A DNA stretch of 64,000 nucleotides. Origin: Macrothele yani. Lineage: Eukaryota; Arthropoda; Arachnida; Araneae; Macrothelidae. The position numbers and the translations under genes are program-made. Positions 35,175-46,369 of this stretch are shown here, piece after piece. Location: NCBI GenBank assembly GCA_039090855.1, contig CM076995.1, forward strand, positions 120,664,270-120,728,269. Direction: 5' to 3'. How positions within the stretch are numbered: position 1 is the first letter of the stretch; each line of letters starts with the position of its first letter. The notes below the pieces were generated by a model that saw only the letters and a list, made by a program, of their open reading frames with translations, was not told the origin of the DNA and searched no databases.

Positions 35175-35276
35175 TGTTTTTAACCTTTTAACTTTTAATA
35201 AACACTTTATTTTTCTCCTGCAAGTTCTAATCGTGCATCTAAGGCAAAGTTCTTGTATTCCGTTAACAAATCAGCT

Positions 35277-36382
35277 GTTAAGTACAAAATTCAAATAGCT
35301 GTTGATTTTGATCCTAGCTTCGTACAATAAAAATGTGAGTGAATTCTGGAAAATAGTTATTGTACATGACCTTTTCATTGCTTTGCCATAACACACCTGG
35401 TTTCCAGAAAGGTGCTCCTGCAGACTAGGTTCACTGTTTACAGAACATTAGTTGTGCCTCAGGGTCGAAGATGTGAAAAATAGGAGACAAATGCCATTAT
35501 ACAAATGATTTAGCTAAGCAAAAAACATTGATATAATTTTCATTCTGATAATTCATATAATAAACATATAGAACCTTATATATATGGCTCATATCAGTTT
35601 ATGATAGCTATCAACAATTTAATTGTGAAGCCCAAATTACTGTTTCACACATTTTTCTTGAACATATCAATTACCTGTGGGAGCTTGTTGCATGCAGTGT
35701 AATATATTGAAACAATATGCACATTCAGTTACAGTATTATAAAACTTTATCAAGGGGAACTAATCAAAGTGGGAAACTAATCAAATGTTTTAGTCTCTTG
35801 GTTCTGGTTTTTGTCCTTTTGTTGTTGAAATAATACATTCTGTAAATAATCCAATTCTTTCTTTAATACATCTCATGTTAATATGAAATGATTTACTTTT
35901 ACGGTTGGCTGTCAGTCATGGGAATTCATTTTCACTGATTTTACAATCATTTCTTATATCGCCTCATTTCATAGAAGTACGTTAATTCTACGCTTCCCTG
36001 AGCGGCAACCTGTTCAATGTTCTACTTCACGCTACTCATCATAATTTCCGTATCCAAATGTACAACCTTTGGCCAGTAAAGGGAAATGAATACCAAGCAC
36101 AGCAACAATAAACCTACTGTAATATATAGCTAAACAGAAATCTGGTGAGTAATCCTTGATAACGTTTTATAATACTGTAATTGAATGTGCATACAACAAG
36201 CTTCCACAGGTAATTGATATGTTCAAGAATAATGTGTGAAACAGTAATTTGAGCTTCACAATTTAATTGTTGACAGCTATTATAAACCAAAAAAACATTG
36301 AGTCAGATGCCACAGATGAGTGAGCATTTTTAACTTTGTTAAATGTGTATATACAGAAATTCGTGGAGAATTTCTAGGTACT
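35277..36382. other. AT-rich stretch without recognisable genes
   Basis: No coding region. About 80 bp near 35610-35720 (ACAATTTAATTGTGAAGCCC onward) recurs inverted near 36180-36275 in imperfect form, suggesting another foldback pair about 480 bp apart. Confidence 0.4.
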
Positions 36383-36385
36383 CAC

Positions 36386-36595
36386 CAATTTTTATTTAAA
36401 AAAGAATATCTGATGTTTCAGTGGAAGACCACCCTGTAATGTCCTCTGGATCAGCTGGTACAATGTCATCTGTGGCAGATGGCTGAGGCTCACTTTTTGA
36501 AGGTGATGATGTGTGCCTATATGTGGAACGAGATACCCCCAACTGAAAGTCACTTTCACTGCTTAGGACATTATTAGTATAACTAGAGAGTCCTC
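36386..36595 (-). CDS. candidate host exon, Ser-rich, unknown protein
   Basis: This is the only segment that looks like a spliced host exon. On the minus strand a pyrimidine-rich tract ending CTCCATCTTTAG precedes it (acceptor at 36596-36597). The frame reads GLSSYTNNVLSSESDF, then STYRHTSSPSKSEPQPSATD and DPEDITGWSSTETSDILF, and stops at 36396-36398. A consensus donor GTGAGT begins at 36385, ten bases after the stop. The composition (Ser, Thr, Pro, acidic residues) suits a disordered tail. I do not recognise the protein. The donor after the stop implies either an intron in the 3' UTR or a chance donor. Confidence 0.4.
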
Positions 36596-36855
36596 CTAAA
36601 GATGGAGAGGAAAAGAAAGAGTGCACTTCAGTTCAATGAAATTTCACATTCCTTTCTCATTTTCATGCATGTATCTAAATCATGAGAAAATAAACTTTCA
36701 TCAACAAGTTACCATTGTGCCATCGCTAGTCCAAAAACGACATAAGCCATCTGAGCAAGAGATAAAAATTGTGGAGTGGGGGAGTGCTGTATTCAAATAT
36801 GGCAGGAGGGGAGGAATTTCAACCTTTTTTTAATGTATATAAATCGTGTAATATA

Positions 36856-38088
36856 CAAGGTTTGTGCAGAAAGTAATGAGATCACTTTTCCTGGGCCAAT
36901 CAGAAGGGCCAGAGGGAGGAGTCTCCGGGCGTGACGGGAGGCGGGGTATGTTAGGTACACGATCGATGTCTCGTCAGTTGGCTCCAAGCTTTTACAGAGT
37001 AAGGATCGCTTGCGAAGTGGACAACTGTGTAAGCGTCGCGTAACGGTCAAAATGCAGAAGAGTGTCAAACAGCGATATGCGGTAAAGTTTTGTGTTAAAC
37101 TTGAAAAATATGTGACCGAGTCGCTTGCTATGAAACAGAAAACCTACGGGAAGGATGCTTTATCGAAAGCACAAGTGTTTGTGTCAGTGGCACAAAACGT
37201 TCACAGAAGAAAAAGAGAGAGTCGAGGATGAGCCACACCCAAGGCGCCCTTCAACGTCTCACACTTCGGACAATGTGGAAAAGGTGAAAGCGGTTTTGGA
37301 CTCTGACGTCTGAGTGTTAGATTGGTAGCAGAGCACGTGGGACTTGCAAAATCCATTGTGCACGAAACCATCACGTAAGAATTGCAGATGTGGAAAGTTT
37401 GCGCCAAATTGGTTCCTAAGGTTTTGACTGATGAACAGAGGAACAACCGTGTGTCGATTTCTCGTGAGCTTGTGGACTGTGCGTACGATCCGGAGACGAA
37501 AAGACAGAGCTCAGAGTGGCACACTCCCGAGTCTCGTCGACTAAAGAAGGCTCCAATGTGCAAATCAAAGATGAAATCGATGCTCATTGTCTTCTTTGAC
37601 TGTAAAGGTGTTGTTCATAAGGAGTTCGTACCACCTGGACAAACAGGCAATGCTGCATTTTATGTGGAAGTGCTTCAATGGCTGAAGAACAGAGTTGCGT
37701 CACTAGCACTCTGGTTCTTCATCACGGTAATTGCGCTGAGCCATGCGTCGCTGAGAGTTTCTGGCAAAACGCAACATGGCAACGCTGCCCCAACCTCCCT
37801 ACAGCCTGGACTTGACTCCGGCTGACTTCTTTTGTTTTCCCAGCTCAAATCCAGCCTGAAAGGACACCATTTTGGGACTGTTACAAACATGCAAACTGCC
37901 GCAACAAGTGCTTTGAAAGCGATCCCTGTTCCCGACTTCCAGGCAAGCTACGCGGTGTGACAGAACTGCTGGCAGCGGTGTATTGATGTTCAAGGATGTT
38001 ATTTCGAGGAATTTTAATGTTATGTAAGAATAACTTTAATTGAACGTTTGTTATTGAATGAGTCCCATTACTTTCTGGACAGACCTTG
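36856..38088 (+). mobile_element. mariner transposon relic
   Basis: Ends CAAGGTTTGTGCAGAAAGTA and the complement of CAAGGTCTGTCCAGAAAGTA, flanked by TA at 36854-36855 and 38089-38090. The ~1.23-kb length is typical. The terminal repeats differ at a few positions, which fits the decayed coding region. Confidence 0.92.
37052..38018 (+). pseudogene. mariner-family transposase, decayed
   Basis: The order of recognisable parts is normal. QRYAVKFCVKLEKYVTES and YGKDALSKAQVFV form the N-terminal helix-turn-helix. RLSVRLVAEHVGLAKSIVHE is the second one. KVCAKLVPKVLTDEQRNNR and YDPETKRQSSEWHTP come next, then MLIVFFDCKGVVHKEFVPPG and a C-terminal ALKAIPVPDFQASYAV. The segment carrying the first catalytic aspartate is deleted between LVDCA and YDPETK (near 37480). 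The HDNAP.SHASL motif is frameshifted near 37725. Stops and shifts also occur near 37230, 37310 and 37820. Confidence 0.88.
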
Positions 38089-38090
38089 TA

Positions 38091-39165
38091 TGTTTTTATG
38101 TGCTGTCATCTCAGTTCTAAATCTTTGTAAAAAAAATTTATGTCTCTGAGCTTGCGCAGAACCGCTCAGACACTCTATATAACCTATTGTGTTTGTGATG
38201 CAGCTGCAGTACTTCCACCATCTGAAGAAGGAACTCTTGGGGTTCCGAAAGATCTCGTGGGTTTTAGTGTCACTTTTATTTTTCATGTGGTTTTAGAACT
38301 CAATAAAAATATTTTATCTCGTGCTCAGACAGCTTATGTTGTTTTTAGGACTGACACTTTAAAAACTAAGAAAATCAGGCAAATAGGAACTTCCTGAGCA
38401 CTCACAAAAGTTATTATGTTTTTACAAGTCATCTGTAAATGCATTAAAAATGTTTCATACACTAACTACATGTACATTTTGAAAAATACACAGATCCACA
38501 TATTTTGATCATTGTGCCCCCCCCCCACACACACAATGTTCATGGGTTCTAAGTATTAATTATTGTTGGCACAACTATAAAATGTAAGCTTTTTGGAATC
38601 TATAGTAAGGAGGCTCTTGAATTCTCTCCAAATTCCAATATTCAGAGAAAATAAAATTCTGTATGAAGTTGAATTAAAATATCTTCAAGACTCCAGAAGC
38701 TCCCCCCCCCCCAGCATCTTTTCACATACACAAGTGAGATATGCCTATGTTATTCATATTATTTGCTTTTCTTGTTTGTTGGCCTGTTCATCCAGTCATC
38801 TGTCTGTGTATACAATATACCTCATTCCAGAGCTGTAGCTAGCAGGGGTGTGGAAGGCCCTTCTGGAAAACATATGTAAATTCTTTGAGCTTTTATTTAA
38901 GTTGGTTCATGAAAATGACTTTTGTATTTCACTATAAGCATAAATGCTTTACCTTATTTTGTTGTGCATGTACATTTTTTTTAAACAAGAAAAATTGAAG
39001 TGATGCAGCACAAACGATGAGAAATTGCCTTTGCAGGTGAATCAATAGGAGCAGCCGCGCCAATGACAGCGGCATGGTGATGAGGCTTGTTGGCGTTTTG
39101 GGCCAGGCAAGAGAAATGCTGTCCTCTCCCCCCCTATTTTTTGAGAAACAAACTTTTAAAGAACG

Positions 39166-39196
<31 letters not shown>

Positions 39197-40567
39197 TGGA
39201 AAGAGTGGCGGAGATGGGGGCATACATGGACAGAAAGTTAAATTCCTGTTTGTCATTTGGTAAGTGACTATGAGATGCTAAGCTGCTGTTTAAAGGCTTT
39301 CATGTAGTTCAATGCCTATAAAAAGGAGCTGTTGTGGGGACATTTTAACTAAATGTATCCCTCTACGTCTTGGAAAATGGAGCCAAAGGAAATCCTGAAA
39401 GAGCGAGCTTTCAACATATTTTCGTTCATAGTTTTCGTTCAGTAGGAGAGGTTTTACGATGCTTGCACTGGAGAACAGTTTTTTTTTTTTGGCGAGATTC
39501 TAGTGCTCTTGGGTTTTGAGAGGGAAAGGGGTATGGCTATTGACCATGATAAGAAGTGCCCCCACCGAGCACTAGCAAAGGAGAATATGCAATTAAAGAT
39601 GGAGAAAAAAGTGGAATAAAGAATACTAGTACAAAAAGTTGAAGTATGACATCAGTAAATCCTTGATACTATTGTGTGGATCCACAGAAAAGAGACCAGG
39701 AGCCACAAACTAAAAAAAGAAAAAAATCACGCTAGCTGCGAGTTTTGACTCCAGCAATAAGGCAATAAGGAACGCGTAGTTCAACTGCCATCAAACAAAT
39801 TCAAAGAATGTCGCTTTTTTAATATTTCAAGAGTTCTGTTTTCTTTCCCCCTTTTTTATTTCATATTTTGTATTTTATTTAACTGTTTTTACTTTTTGGA
39901 ATAATTTTTTGCTAATGAACTAATGAAGTAAATTAACAAAACGAGATTAAAAACAAAGCAAAACTTGCACCTGTATTCATGAAAAAATACAGTTTGTAGT
40001 TGAACACAGAGCTTCCCCCAGATGACTGGGGACTGAGCGGGATGGGGGGGGGGACTGAAAGCGGTGACAAGAGTCCCTGGTCTATATTGCTGCTCTGCGC
40101 ACCATGCGGCTCCAACAGACATTGTAATCCATGCCAAGTCTAGCCGATTTTTGTACAACTTCCAGCTTGGTCCAATCTCCGACAGACTTCAAAACATACT
40201 GCTTATTCTTTTACTGTAATCAAAAACTGGCCATGTTTGACAGGGAAAACTTTGTTTATTGAAACACTCTTTGCAGCACTCTGAAGGATTTCTTTCCTGA
40301 AAGCTTTTTGCAATTGTTGTAACTTTTCATAGCTTCTACTTCTCACCTGTAGTACACGCACAGTGAAACAATGGTCAAGACCCCTTTTCACAGTTTTTTT
40401 TGGGCTGCGCAAGTTATGAGTTATGATTTCTACTAATGGTTATACACTAGAAATGATGCCTTTCTGGCCACACATGCAGGAAGTACTTCTTTATTTGATG
40501 AGCACTTTAAGTTTCCAATTCGGAAGGGCTTAGGTTTTTGGACTAAAAATCCACAAAATTATTCTGC
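38091..40567. other. stretch without recognisable genes
   Basis: Contains poly-C at about 38517-38525 and 38704-38711, and a poly-A run at about 39169-39194. Segments at 38828 (CAGAGCTGTAGCTAGC) and 39048-39065 resemble hAT ends, but their flanks do not match. No coding homology seen. Confidence 0.4.
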
Positions 40568-40569
40568 TT

Positions 40570-40771
40570 TTTTTTTTGATTGAAGGTTTAACGACCACCG
40601 TGAGAAACTCAGTGGGCTATAAGCAGTTGCCCGTCTCTATTTTGGGGCCACTGGTTAAAGGGAAGGAAGAGAGCCAGCACCGTAAGACAATCACAACATC
40701 CATGCCTCACTGGAATTCAAACTCATCTCGGACGAATGATCAGAAGCCCGCGCTGATACCACTGCACCGTC
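40570..40771 (-). mobile_element. tRNA-derived SINE, family A, copy 2
   Basis: Same body as copy 1 but with a degraded B box (GAATTCAAACTC on the plus strand). The 11-bp target duplication TTATTCTGCTT lies at 40559-40569 and 40772-40782. The poly-A tail shows as T's at about 40568-40577. The good target duplication but decayed promoter suggests an older copy. Confidence 0.85.
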
Positions 40772-41820
40772 TTATTCTGCTTCAAAAACCCAACATCAAT
40801 TTAAAAAAATAACACTTATTAATAACACATCATAACAGGATTTCCCTATATATTTATGCCACCCACCAAAAATTAAAACCAGTGAGAGAATCATCATTCC
40901 CATACTTAGTGCTACCTGATGCTAAAAAACTTTCCTTGAATTTGATAGAGATGCAATGATGTCAAATCCAGGGACAGATGTCCATTTGTCCACAGAATAA
41001 AGTGACACCAAAAGCGCTTTTTTTTTTTCAAAAACTTGTGCTCTGTAATGTTGTCCAGCTGCCTGCCAAAAGATCTCTCCAACTATAAGTTGAATTTGGA
41101 AAATTATTTTTTCCATTGGATGGTGCTAACTATAAGGATAATGACTAATATTTAATTTTGTTGATGCAGTTTTTCTACTGGGTGGTATAGACTTAATTCT
41201 TTTGCTTTGCACGATATCTACATTATGGATCACAAAACTCAAATGTTCAAACTACAAAGAAACCTTTCTGTTATTTCTTGCTTACACAATACACAGTATT
41301 ACATTAGGTGGTGCATATTTCTGCCATGTGTGGTGAAAATGTATTTATATTTTCATTTGACCCTGTACCTGATTCAAAATTCTAATTTAACATATCATTT
41401 TCACACACATATACATGTATATATGATATTAATTATCGCTTTCATTTTTTAAACTGCATTTTTCAATGTCCTATAATTAAATGTTGGCTTTTGAAATTTA
41501 CTGGCACACTAGAGCCCAGGTGGACCACAGAGTGCCAAGCACAATGTAAATTGTTCTTCCTAGTTGCTCTACACTTATGTTTTTAATTTCATGACATTTC
41601 AACTTCTGCAAATCTAATTTAAAAAAACAAATCATAACATAAGTTAGTATGTACATATATGTAACATGGTTATAGTTATCTGTTTTTTGAAACACTTTGT
41701 TATGAAACATTATATTTATGGAACCATAACTTCTAAAAGTCAGATTTGAAAAATTCCTTTTAGCATCTCACAACCATTTTCTTATTTTCCAAGCTTTTAT
41801 GCTAGGAGCCTAGGTCTTGT

Positions 41821-41958
41821 CAATTTGGATTCTTAGTTCATTGGTAGTTTAGCTTCCATAGGTTGGAATCAAAACATTCTTAACGACGGATAGCTAAGAA
41901 TTTTTCCATTCTGACCAGTGCTAGCTGAACTGCTAATGAACAGTAAGAATCCAAATTG
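41821..41958. repeat. imperfect inverted repeat, ~35-bp arms
   Basis: CAATTTGGATTCTTAGTTCA at 41821 pairs with the complementary segment ending at 41958. The arms are about 34 and 37 bp with a few mismatches around a ~67-base spacer. Confidence 0.75.
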
Positions 41959-43218
41959 CAATCAATATGTCCAACATGTTTCTCAATTTTCCACACACAT
42001 TATGATATCTTAGTATTTGTCATCATGCATAGTCATATTTTAAAAATTCTCTTTGCATCCTACAGATTTTTTAATGTATATTCCAGTTTTAATGATGCAA
42101 AATTTGTTTCACTACTAGTTGGCATAAAATTCAAGTTCTTATTTCTTCTTTGTTAGAAAAGTATTGAATGCACTATCTAATATATCATAACTAATAAACA
42201 ACCTGTGATATCTTGATTGGATTTGAGACTTCACACGCAAAACTTGCCCAATAGTCCCCAGAATTAGCTAGTTATTTTTCTTTTCAAAACATATGCTAAA
42301 AAAACATGTTTATGGGAACACTCAGCCACTTTGTCTCTCTGTTCATCTACAGACACAATATTGCGGAACTGAATTCCAGACTTCAAAATTTTTTTTATCT
42401 ACGACAGCTGAAACCATAGGCATAATTGGAAGGACAAGGGGAGGGGGGATTTCCTCTCCAACATTTTTCAGTTTCCCAAATGATTATATTTTGTTACTTT
42501 CCAATAATACATTTTTTTTTAAAACTGATTCATCTCTCAACTTCATTAAGTTAAAATTATGATGGGAATTCGTTGCTGAATTGCCAAAATACAAAGGTCA
42601 AATTTTTTAAATGTTATATTTTAATATTTCATAGTTCCGCCTCAATGAAAATAGCACAGGTTACACTAATGACTGGAAACAGAAAAGGATGACATCTGTG
42701 TGTGTGTTGTTCAATCTCTGCAAAAGTTGGACAGTGATTTTTTTTCTTGCATTTGATAGCTAGAACTAAAGAAAAAAATTCCCATGTATTTTTTATATAT
42801 TGTTCAATGTGCACAGGTTTCTATGTAAGTGAATAAATTTTTATTTCTGAGAGGTAACAGAAATGCATATCAAAATTTTGCCGTTTTTCTATTATTCCTG
42901 CCTCTAATTATTTTTGTATTGGACAACTACAGTATTATAACATGATAATTTCCATTTCCTCATACAAAACTTCCCTGTTAAGTGGCACAAATTCAGATTT
43001 TTCAAAACTTGGCCATATACTTCAGCATTTGATTGGACGACCCCCGCCCCGTGAAGAAACTTTTCTTTTAGGGATGTTGGGAGTATTTGCGAAATGACAC
43101 CCTTTCGTAATCAATTAAGACATACACATGAGCAAAATAAAAAAATATATAAAAAAAACTGGGTAAACTGATCAGCTTTTCGTTAAAAAACATGGTAGTT
43201 TTTTCTACACCGGCTGAC

Positions 43219-43261
43219 GACAGGCCCGTTTCGGGCTCCCCTTCCCTGAACCGGGCCTGTC
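43219..43261. repeat. 10-bp-stem GC hairpin
   Basis: GACAGGCCCG (43219-43228) and CGGGCCTGTC (43252-43261) are perfect complements around a 23-base loop that contains CCCGTTTCGGG-like sequence. It stands out in an AT-rich region. Confidence 0.8.
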
Positions 43262-43649
43262 ATGAATGCCATCCACCAGACAGCCCACGACCACAGCAAA
43301 AGGGAATACAAAGAGGGAAATCTGAAATCTTGGTTTCTATGGATTTGATGCATCCCCCCCCCAACAGTTATTCTAAGGTGCATTGCATAAATATAGAGAC
43401 AGTCTACTTTGCGCCGTGAATGCAATGCGAATCTGAAGTGGTACCTAATTAGACATAACCCTACAACAAACGTTTCGATCCATCGAGATGATCGGATTGT
43501 GTGAAAAGAACACCACAAAGTGAAATAGCGTAATTTCAGGTGTCTCATAAATATAAAGACAACAATGTAAAGTAGCCACATGCAAATGAGATGTACAAAT
43601 TAGCATGTTATATGCACGTGCACGGGCCGTAATTCGGTCCAGCCTACTG

Positions 43650-44413
43650 CACAAATGAAACCAGACAATGCCTTGGGCAGCTAGCTCCACTACTCTGCCG
43701 AAGAAGCTTCCTTACAACACAGCACAAAGTACTGCTGTACAAGACGGTCGTCAGGCAGGTGCTTACTACGCTTCCTCCATCTGGATTGGTATTAGTAGGA
43801 AACAGCGAGAGAGAATCGAGAGGGTGCAGAGCCAAGCACTTCGAATGATCACTAGGGCTCCCCCTTGGACCCCACTTAGGAACCTGAGGAACAGACTTGG
43901 AATCGAGAAGGTACACGAGTTTTCCACCGGACTCGCCAAAAAGTTCAAGAAAGCAAAAACCTACCCTAATGGACTTGTTAGGGGCACGGTTGATTACAAT
44001 CCCAGCGAATTCCTTAGGTATCCCAGAACTAAGGTGGCGATCGTCAACCCCCTTGACCGAGAGAGTAAGTATGTGAACACTGGTGGGTGTTAGACAGAAC
44101 CCCCCCCTTCTTTTTCAAATTGGCATTGAGATGACGAAAATGGATTCTGCTCGGACATTTGAATTTGGTATCATTGAGTTTCAGTCACTCCCTGGTGTGA
44201 CGGCGGCCGATTGGTGTTGTGGTTCTCTGTGGTGTTGTGCGGCGCTTCGTTCCCTTTGCCCCCCCCTCCACATGGACTGGTGTCACGGATCACCCTCTCC
44301 TTTCACTACATTTTTCTGTTTGTCTTTCCTATTGAGTTCACTTACTCAGATCTCCTAGCTTCTTATTTCTAAAGGCAGTTTTAGACCTGGGGTCAGACAC
44401 TCCCTTCCTAAAA
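43650..44413 (+). mobile_element. LINE 3' end (jockey/R1-like), 5'-truncated
   Basis: A C-terminal RT-downstream domain (43690-44092) is followed by a ~320-bp 3' region ending near 44413. The last ~110 bp of that 3' region is found, inverted, in the SINE at 44743-45040. The RT itself is missing, as usual for a 5'-truncated LINE insertion. Confidence 0.75.
43690..44092 (+). pseudogene. LINE polyprotein C-terminal domain
   Basis: The frame reads YYASSIWIGISRKQRERIER, VQSQALRMITRAPPWTPLRN and LGIEKVHEF. This matches the post-RT domain of jockey/R1-type LINE proteins (LTYASPVWG...+L...QN..LR.ITGAPR.TP...L...L....+..+). A frameshift near 43740 breaks the start of the block. The frame ends at the stop near 44092. 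Confidence 0.8.
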
Positions 44414-44458
44414 CTTCTTCAAATATCGTGCTATCTCGTCAGACATTCATTTGCCGAA

Positions 44459-45720
44459 ATGTCACGCAACAGTCAATTTTCTGGTGAGGAGGTGCAGAAG
44501 ATTTGGAAACTGAGAAATTTGTAAAGCCATGGGGAGGAGTAGGGCAGTCATTTATAAGACTTTATCAAAATGCGGTGCGTTAACTGCCAGAAAACGGCCT
44601 GGAAGGACTTTAATAACAACCAAACGAGATGACCGTGCCAGCATGCGTTTAGTTTCATCTCAAAGGTTATCACTACGTCAAGTTTCTCGGACTGTTGGTG
44701 CCACCGTCTCAAAGGACACAGTTCATTGACGAATCAAGGAAAATCAGATCATATGTAGAGGATTTTAGGAAGGGAATGTCTGACCCCAGGTCATAAACAA
44801 CACTTCGAAATAGGAAGCTAGGAGATGCCCGATAGGAAAGTGACACGGAAGTGAGGTAGAAAGGGGAGGAAGACGCCCTTATTTATTACCGGGGGGCCAC
44901 TACCCAGGGCCCGACGGCTTAACATGCCCATCCGACGCACAGCGGATATTTAATGGTTCGAGCGTTTGTACCTGCCTGTGATCGAACCCAAGGTCTTCTC
45001 TGTGGCAGTCACGAACATTGACCACTAGGCCAACCGCGGCATCAAGGAAAGTCGCAACACTGTTCTCCGTAAAATGTGCAGTCTGCCACACCTCATGCGG
45101 TGCCACAAGGAAGCTAGATTGTTATGGGCAAGCCGCCACATGCACTGGATGGACGAGTAGATCACAACTATTTTCTCAGATGAGAAAAAGTTCAACCTGG
45201 AAGACCCTGACGGTTGGAACTGCTATTGGCACGATTTACGAAGCGAGCCATGCACCTTCTTCAGCAAACAGAAAGGAGGGGAATCTGCGATGGTCTGGGG
45301 AGCTTTTGCGTTCAATGGGACAATGGATATCGCTTTCCTGCAAGGCAGGCAAAACTCTAACGTATCAGCCACCTTCTACCGTTTGCCAAAACTCTAGCGG
45401 GTGTTGATTACCTGTTCCAGAAAGACAATGCCTCTGTCCATCGGTCTGCATCAACGTAAAGCTGGTTTAACACTCATCATGTGACCGTAATGGATTGGCT
45501 AGTAATCAGTCCAGATCTGAACCCTATCGAGAACCTCTGGGGTATCCTTGCCCGTGATGAGAACTGCCGTTCATTCGCATACACAAGTGTGGTGGCATTG
45601 AAAGAGCAGATTGAACGAAGCTGGTACGCACTCCGTCCAGAACACTTACACCACTTGGTGGACAGCATGCCCAATCGGGCTTTCAGTGTTATTCAGAACA
45701 ACAGATTTCTGTTTTTTTCT
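44459..45720 (+). pseudogene. Tc1 transposase relic split by a SINE
   Basis: The DNA-binding half is at 44459-44740: FSGEEVQKIWKLRNL, then GRSRAVIYKTLSKCGALTAR, KRPGRTLITTKRD, and LSLRQVSRTVGATVSKDTVH. It breaks at 'IKE' where the SINE sits. It resumes at 45041 with SRNTVLRKMCSLPHLMRCHK, then FSDEKKFNLEDPDGWNCYW (catalytic D), SAMVWGAFAFNG, and after a gap DWLVISPDLNPIENLWGILA (catalytic E). The second catalytic aspartate region (KDNA-like) near 45425 is frameshifted. Element ends were not located. Confidence 0.87.
44743..45040 (-). mobile_element. tRNA-derived SINE, family B, with LINE-type tail
   Basis: The minus strand begins at 45040 with a tRNA-like head: A box TGGCCTAGTGG and B box GGTTCGATCAC. 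It ends at 44743. The 10-bp target duplication ATCAAGGAAA lies at 44733-44742 and 45041-45050. The Tc1 reading frame resumes exactly across it. The 3' ~110 bp matches the 3' end of the LINE at 44290-44413 (shared TCTCCTAGCTTC, GACCTGGGGTCAGACA, TCCCTTCCTAAAA). Confidence 0.88.
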
Positions 45721-45729
45721 TGTACTTGG

Positions 45730-46320
45730 CATTGGAATTGTTATATTTCCGTCAAATTATTGTGCAGCTGCGTGTCCTATGCTATTTTTGCTATAAATAT
45801 GAGGTGTACATTTCAGCTCATTGTAGTTTCTTTTTTATTCGAGAATTTGTTCTGTCTATATTTATGCGACGCACTACAGGCCTGTAGATATCGTGTGCAT
45901 CGTCAGTCGGGCAAACAATGATATAACAGCATGCACACAGAACGTGCTACAAAAATCAACGAATGTGATGATTAAAAACAAACAAACTGTAGTCTGTTTT
46001 TTGCGATGTTTAATTTGATCTGCAATCAGGATAAAGCAATCCAGAGGTGAAATTTGCTTAAACACAGTTTAATTAATTGGAAAATTAAATATACTCGAAC
46101 ATACGCAACACCTGCCAAGAACTACTACGGAATCTCCATACTTTCTAAGGATTTAGTTGTCTGGCTACGGAATTCACTCTGAAAACTATGGAATAGATTT
46201 TACGAATTTTCATTTTTTTTTTTTTTTGCTATTATTTTACGACATACATGAGATTTTAAGGGGTTTTGCAGAATTCCTCTTTTTTTTTTTTGTCATCATT
46301 TAGATCATTGTCAAGAACGA
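45730..46320. other. stretch without recognisable genes
   Basis: Probably includes the 3' part of the Tc1 relic, but its inverted repeat was not found. Poly-T runs at about 46208-46228 and 46281-46292. Confidence 0.4.
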
Positions 46321-46369
46321 TGCAAAACTAAAAAAAAAAAATTGGGGGGGGGGTCGTTTTCCGTCTGGG

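Larger units (their letters stand above)
31203..35262 (-). mobile_element. Penelope-like element array with inverted terminal fragment
   Basis: Read on the minus strand the order is as follows. First comes an inverted partial terminal repeat (35085-35262), then a 5'-truncated copy (to 34235) and a terminal repeat (34234-33942). A long copy (33897-31495) and a second terminal repeat (to 31203) follow. The whole is bracketed by TTAACAACGAATCAGCT (31186-31202) and TTAACAAATCAGCT (35263-35276), a target duplication differing by three bases. The two copies are nearly identical over 31203-32340 and 33942-35080. Tandem copies and an inverted 5' fragment are hallmarks of Penelope elements, so this is one composite insertion. 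Confidence 0.92.
40783..43640. other. AT-rich stretch without recognisable genes
   Basis: Two foldback structures are listed separately (41821, 43219). A CATAGGCATAATTGG segment at 42415 resembles a hAT terminus without a partner. No coding homology. Confidence 0.4.

Noticed and set aside
38828..39065. Possible hAT element with CAGAGCTGTAGC and CATTGGCGCGGC ends
   Set aside because: The 8-mers outside the two ends (CCTCATTC versus ACAGCGGC) do not match, and the terminal similarity is weak.
43219..43261. Hammerhead ribozyme in the GC hairpin
   Set aside because: A CGAAAC-like segment is present, but no CUGANGA box exists in the right place.
44349..44826. Inverted match between 44349-44413 and 44757-44826 as Tc1 terminal inverted repeats
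   Set aside because: The right-hand segment lies inside a SINE with its own TSD and the catalytic half of the Tc1 lies beyond it, so a shared LINE/SINE tail explains the match better.
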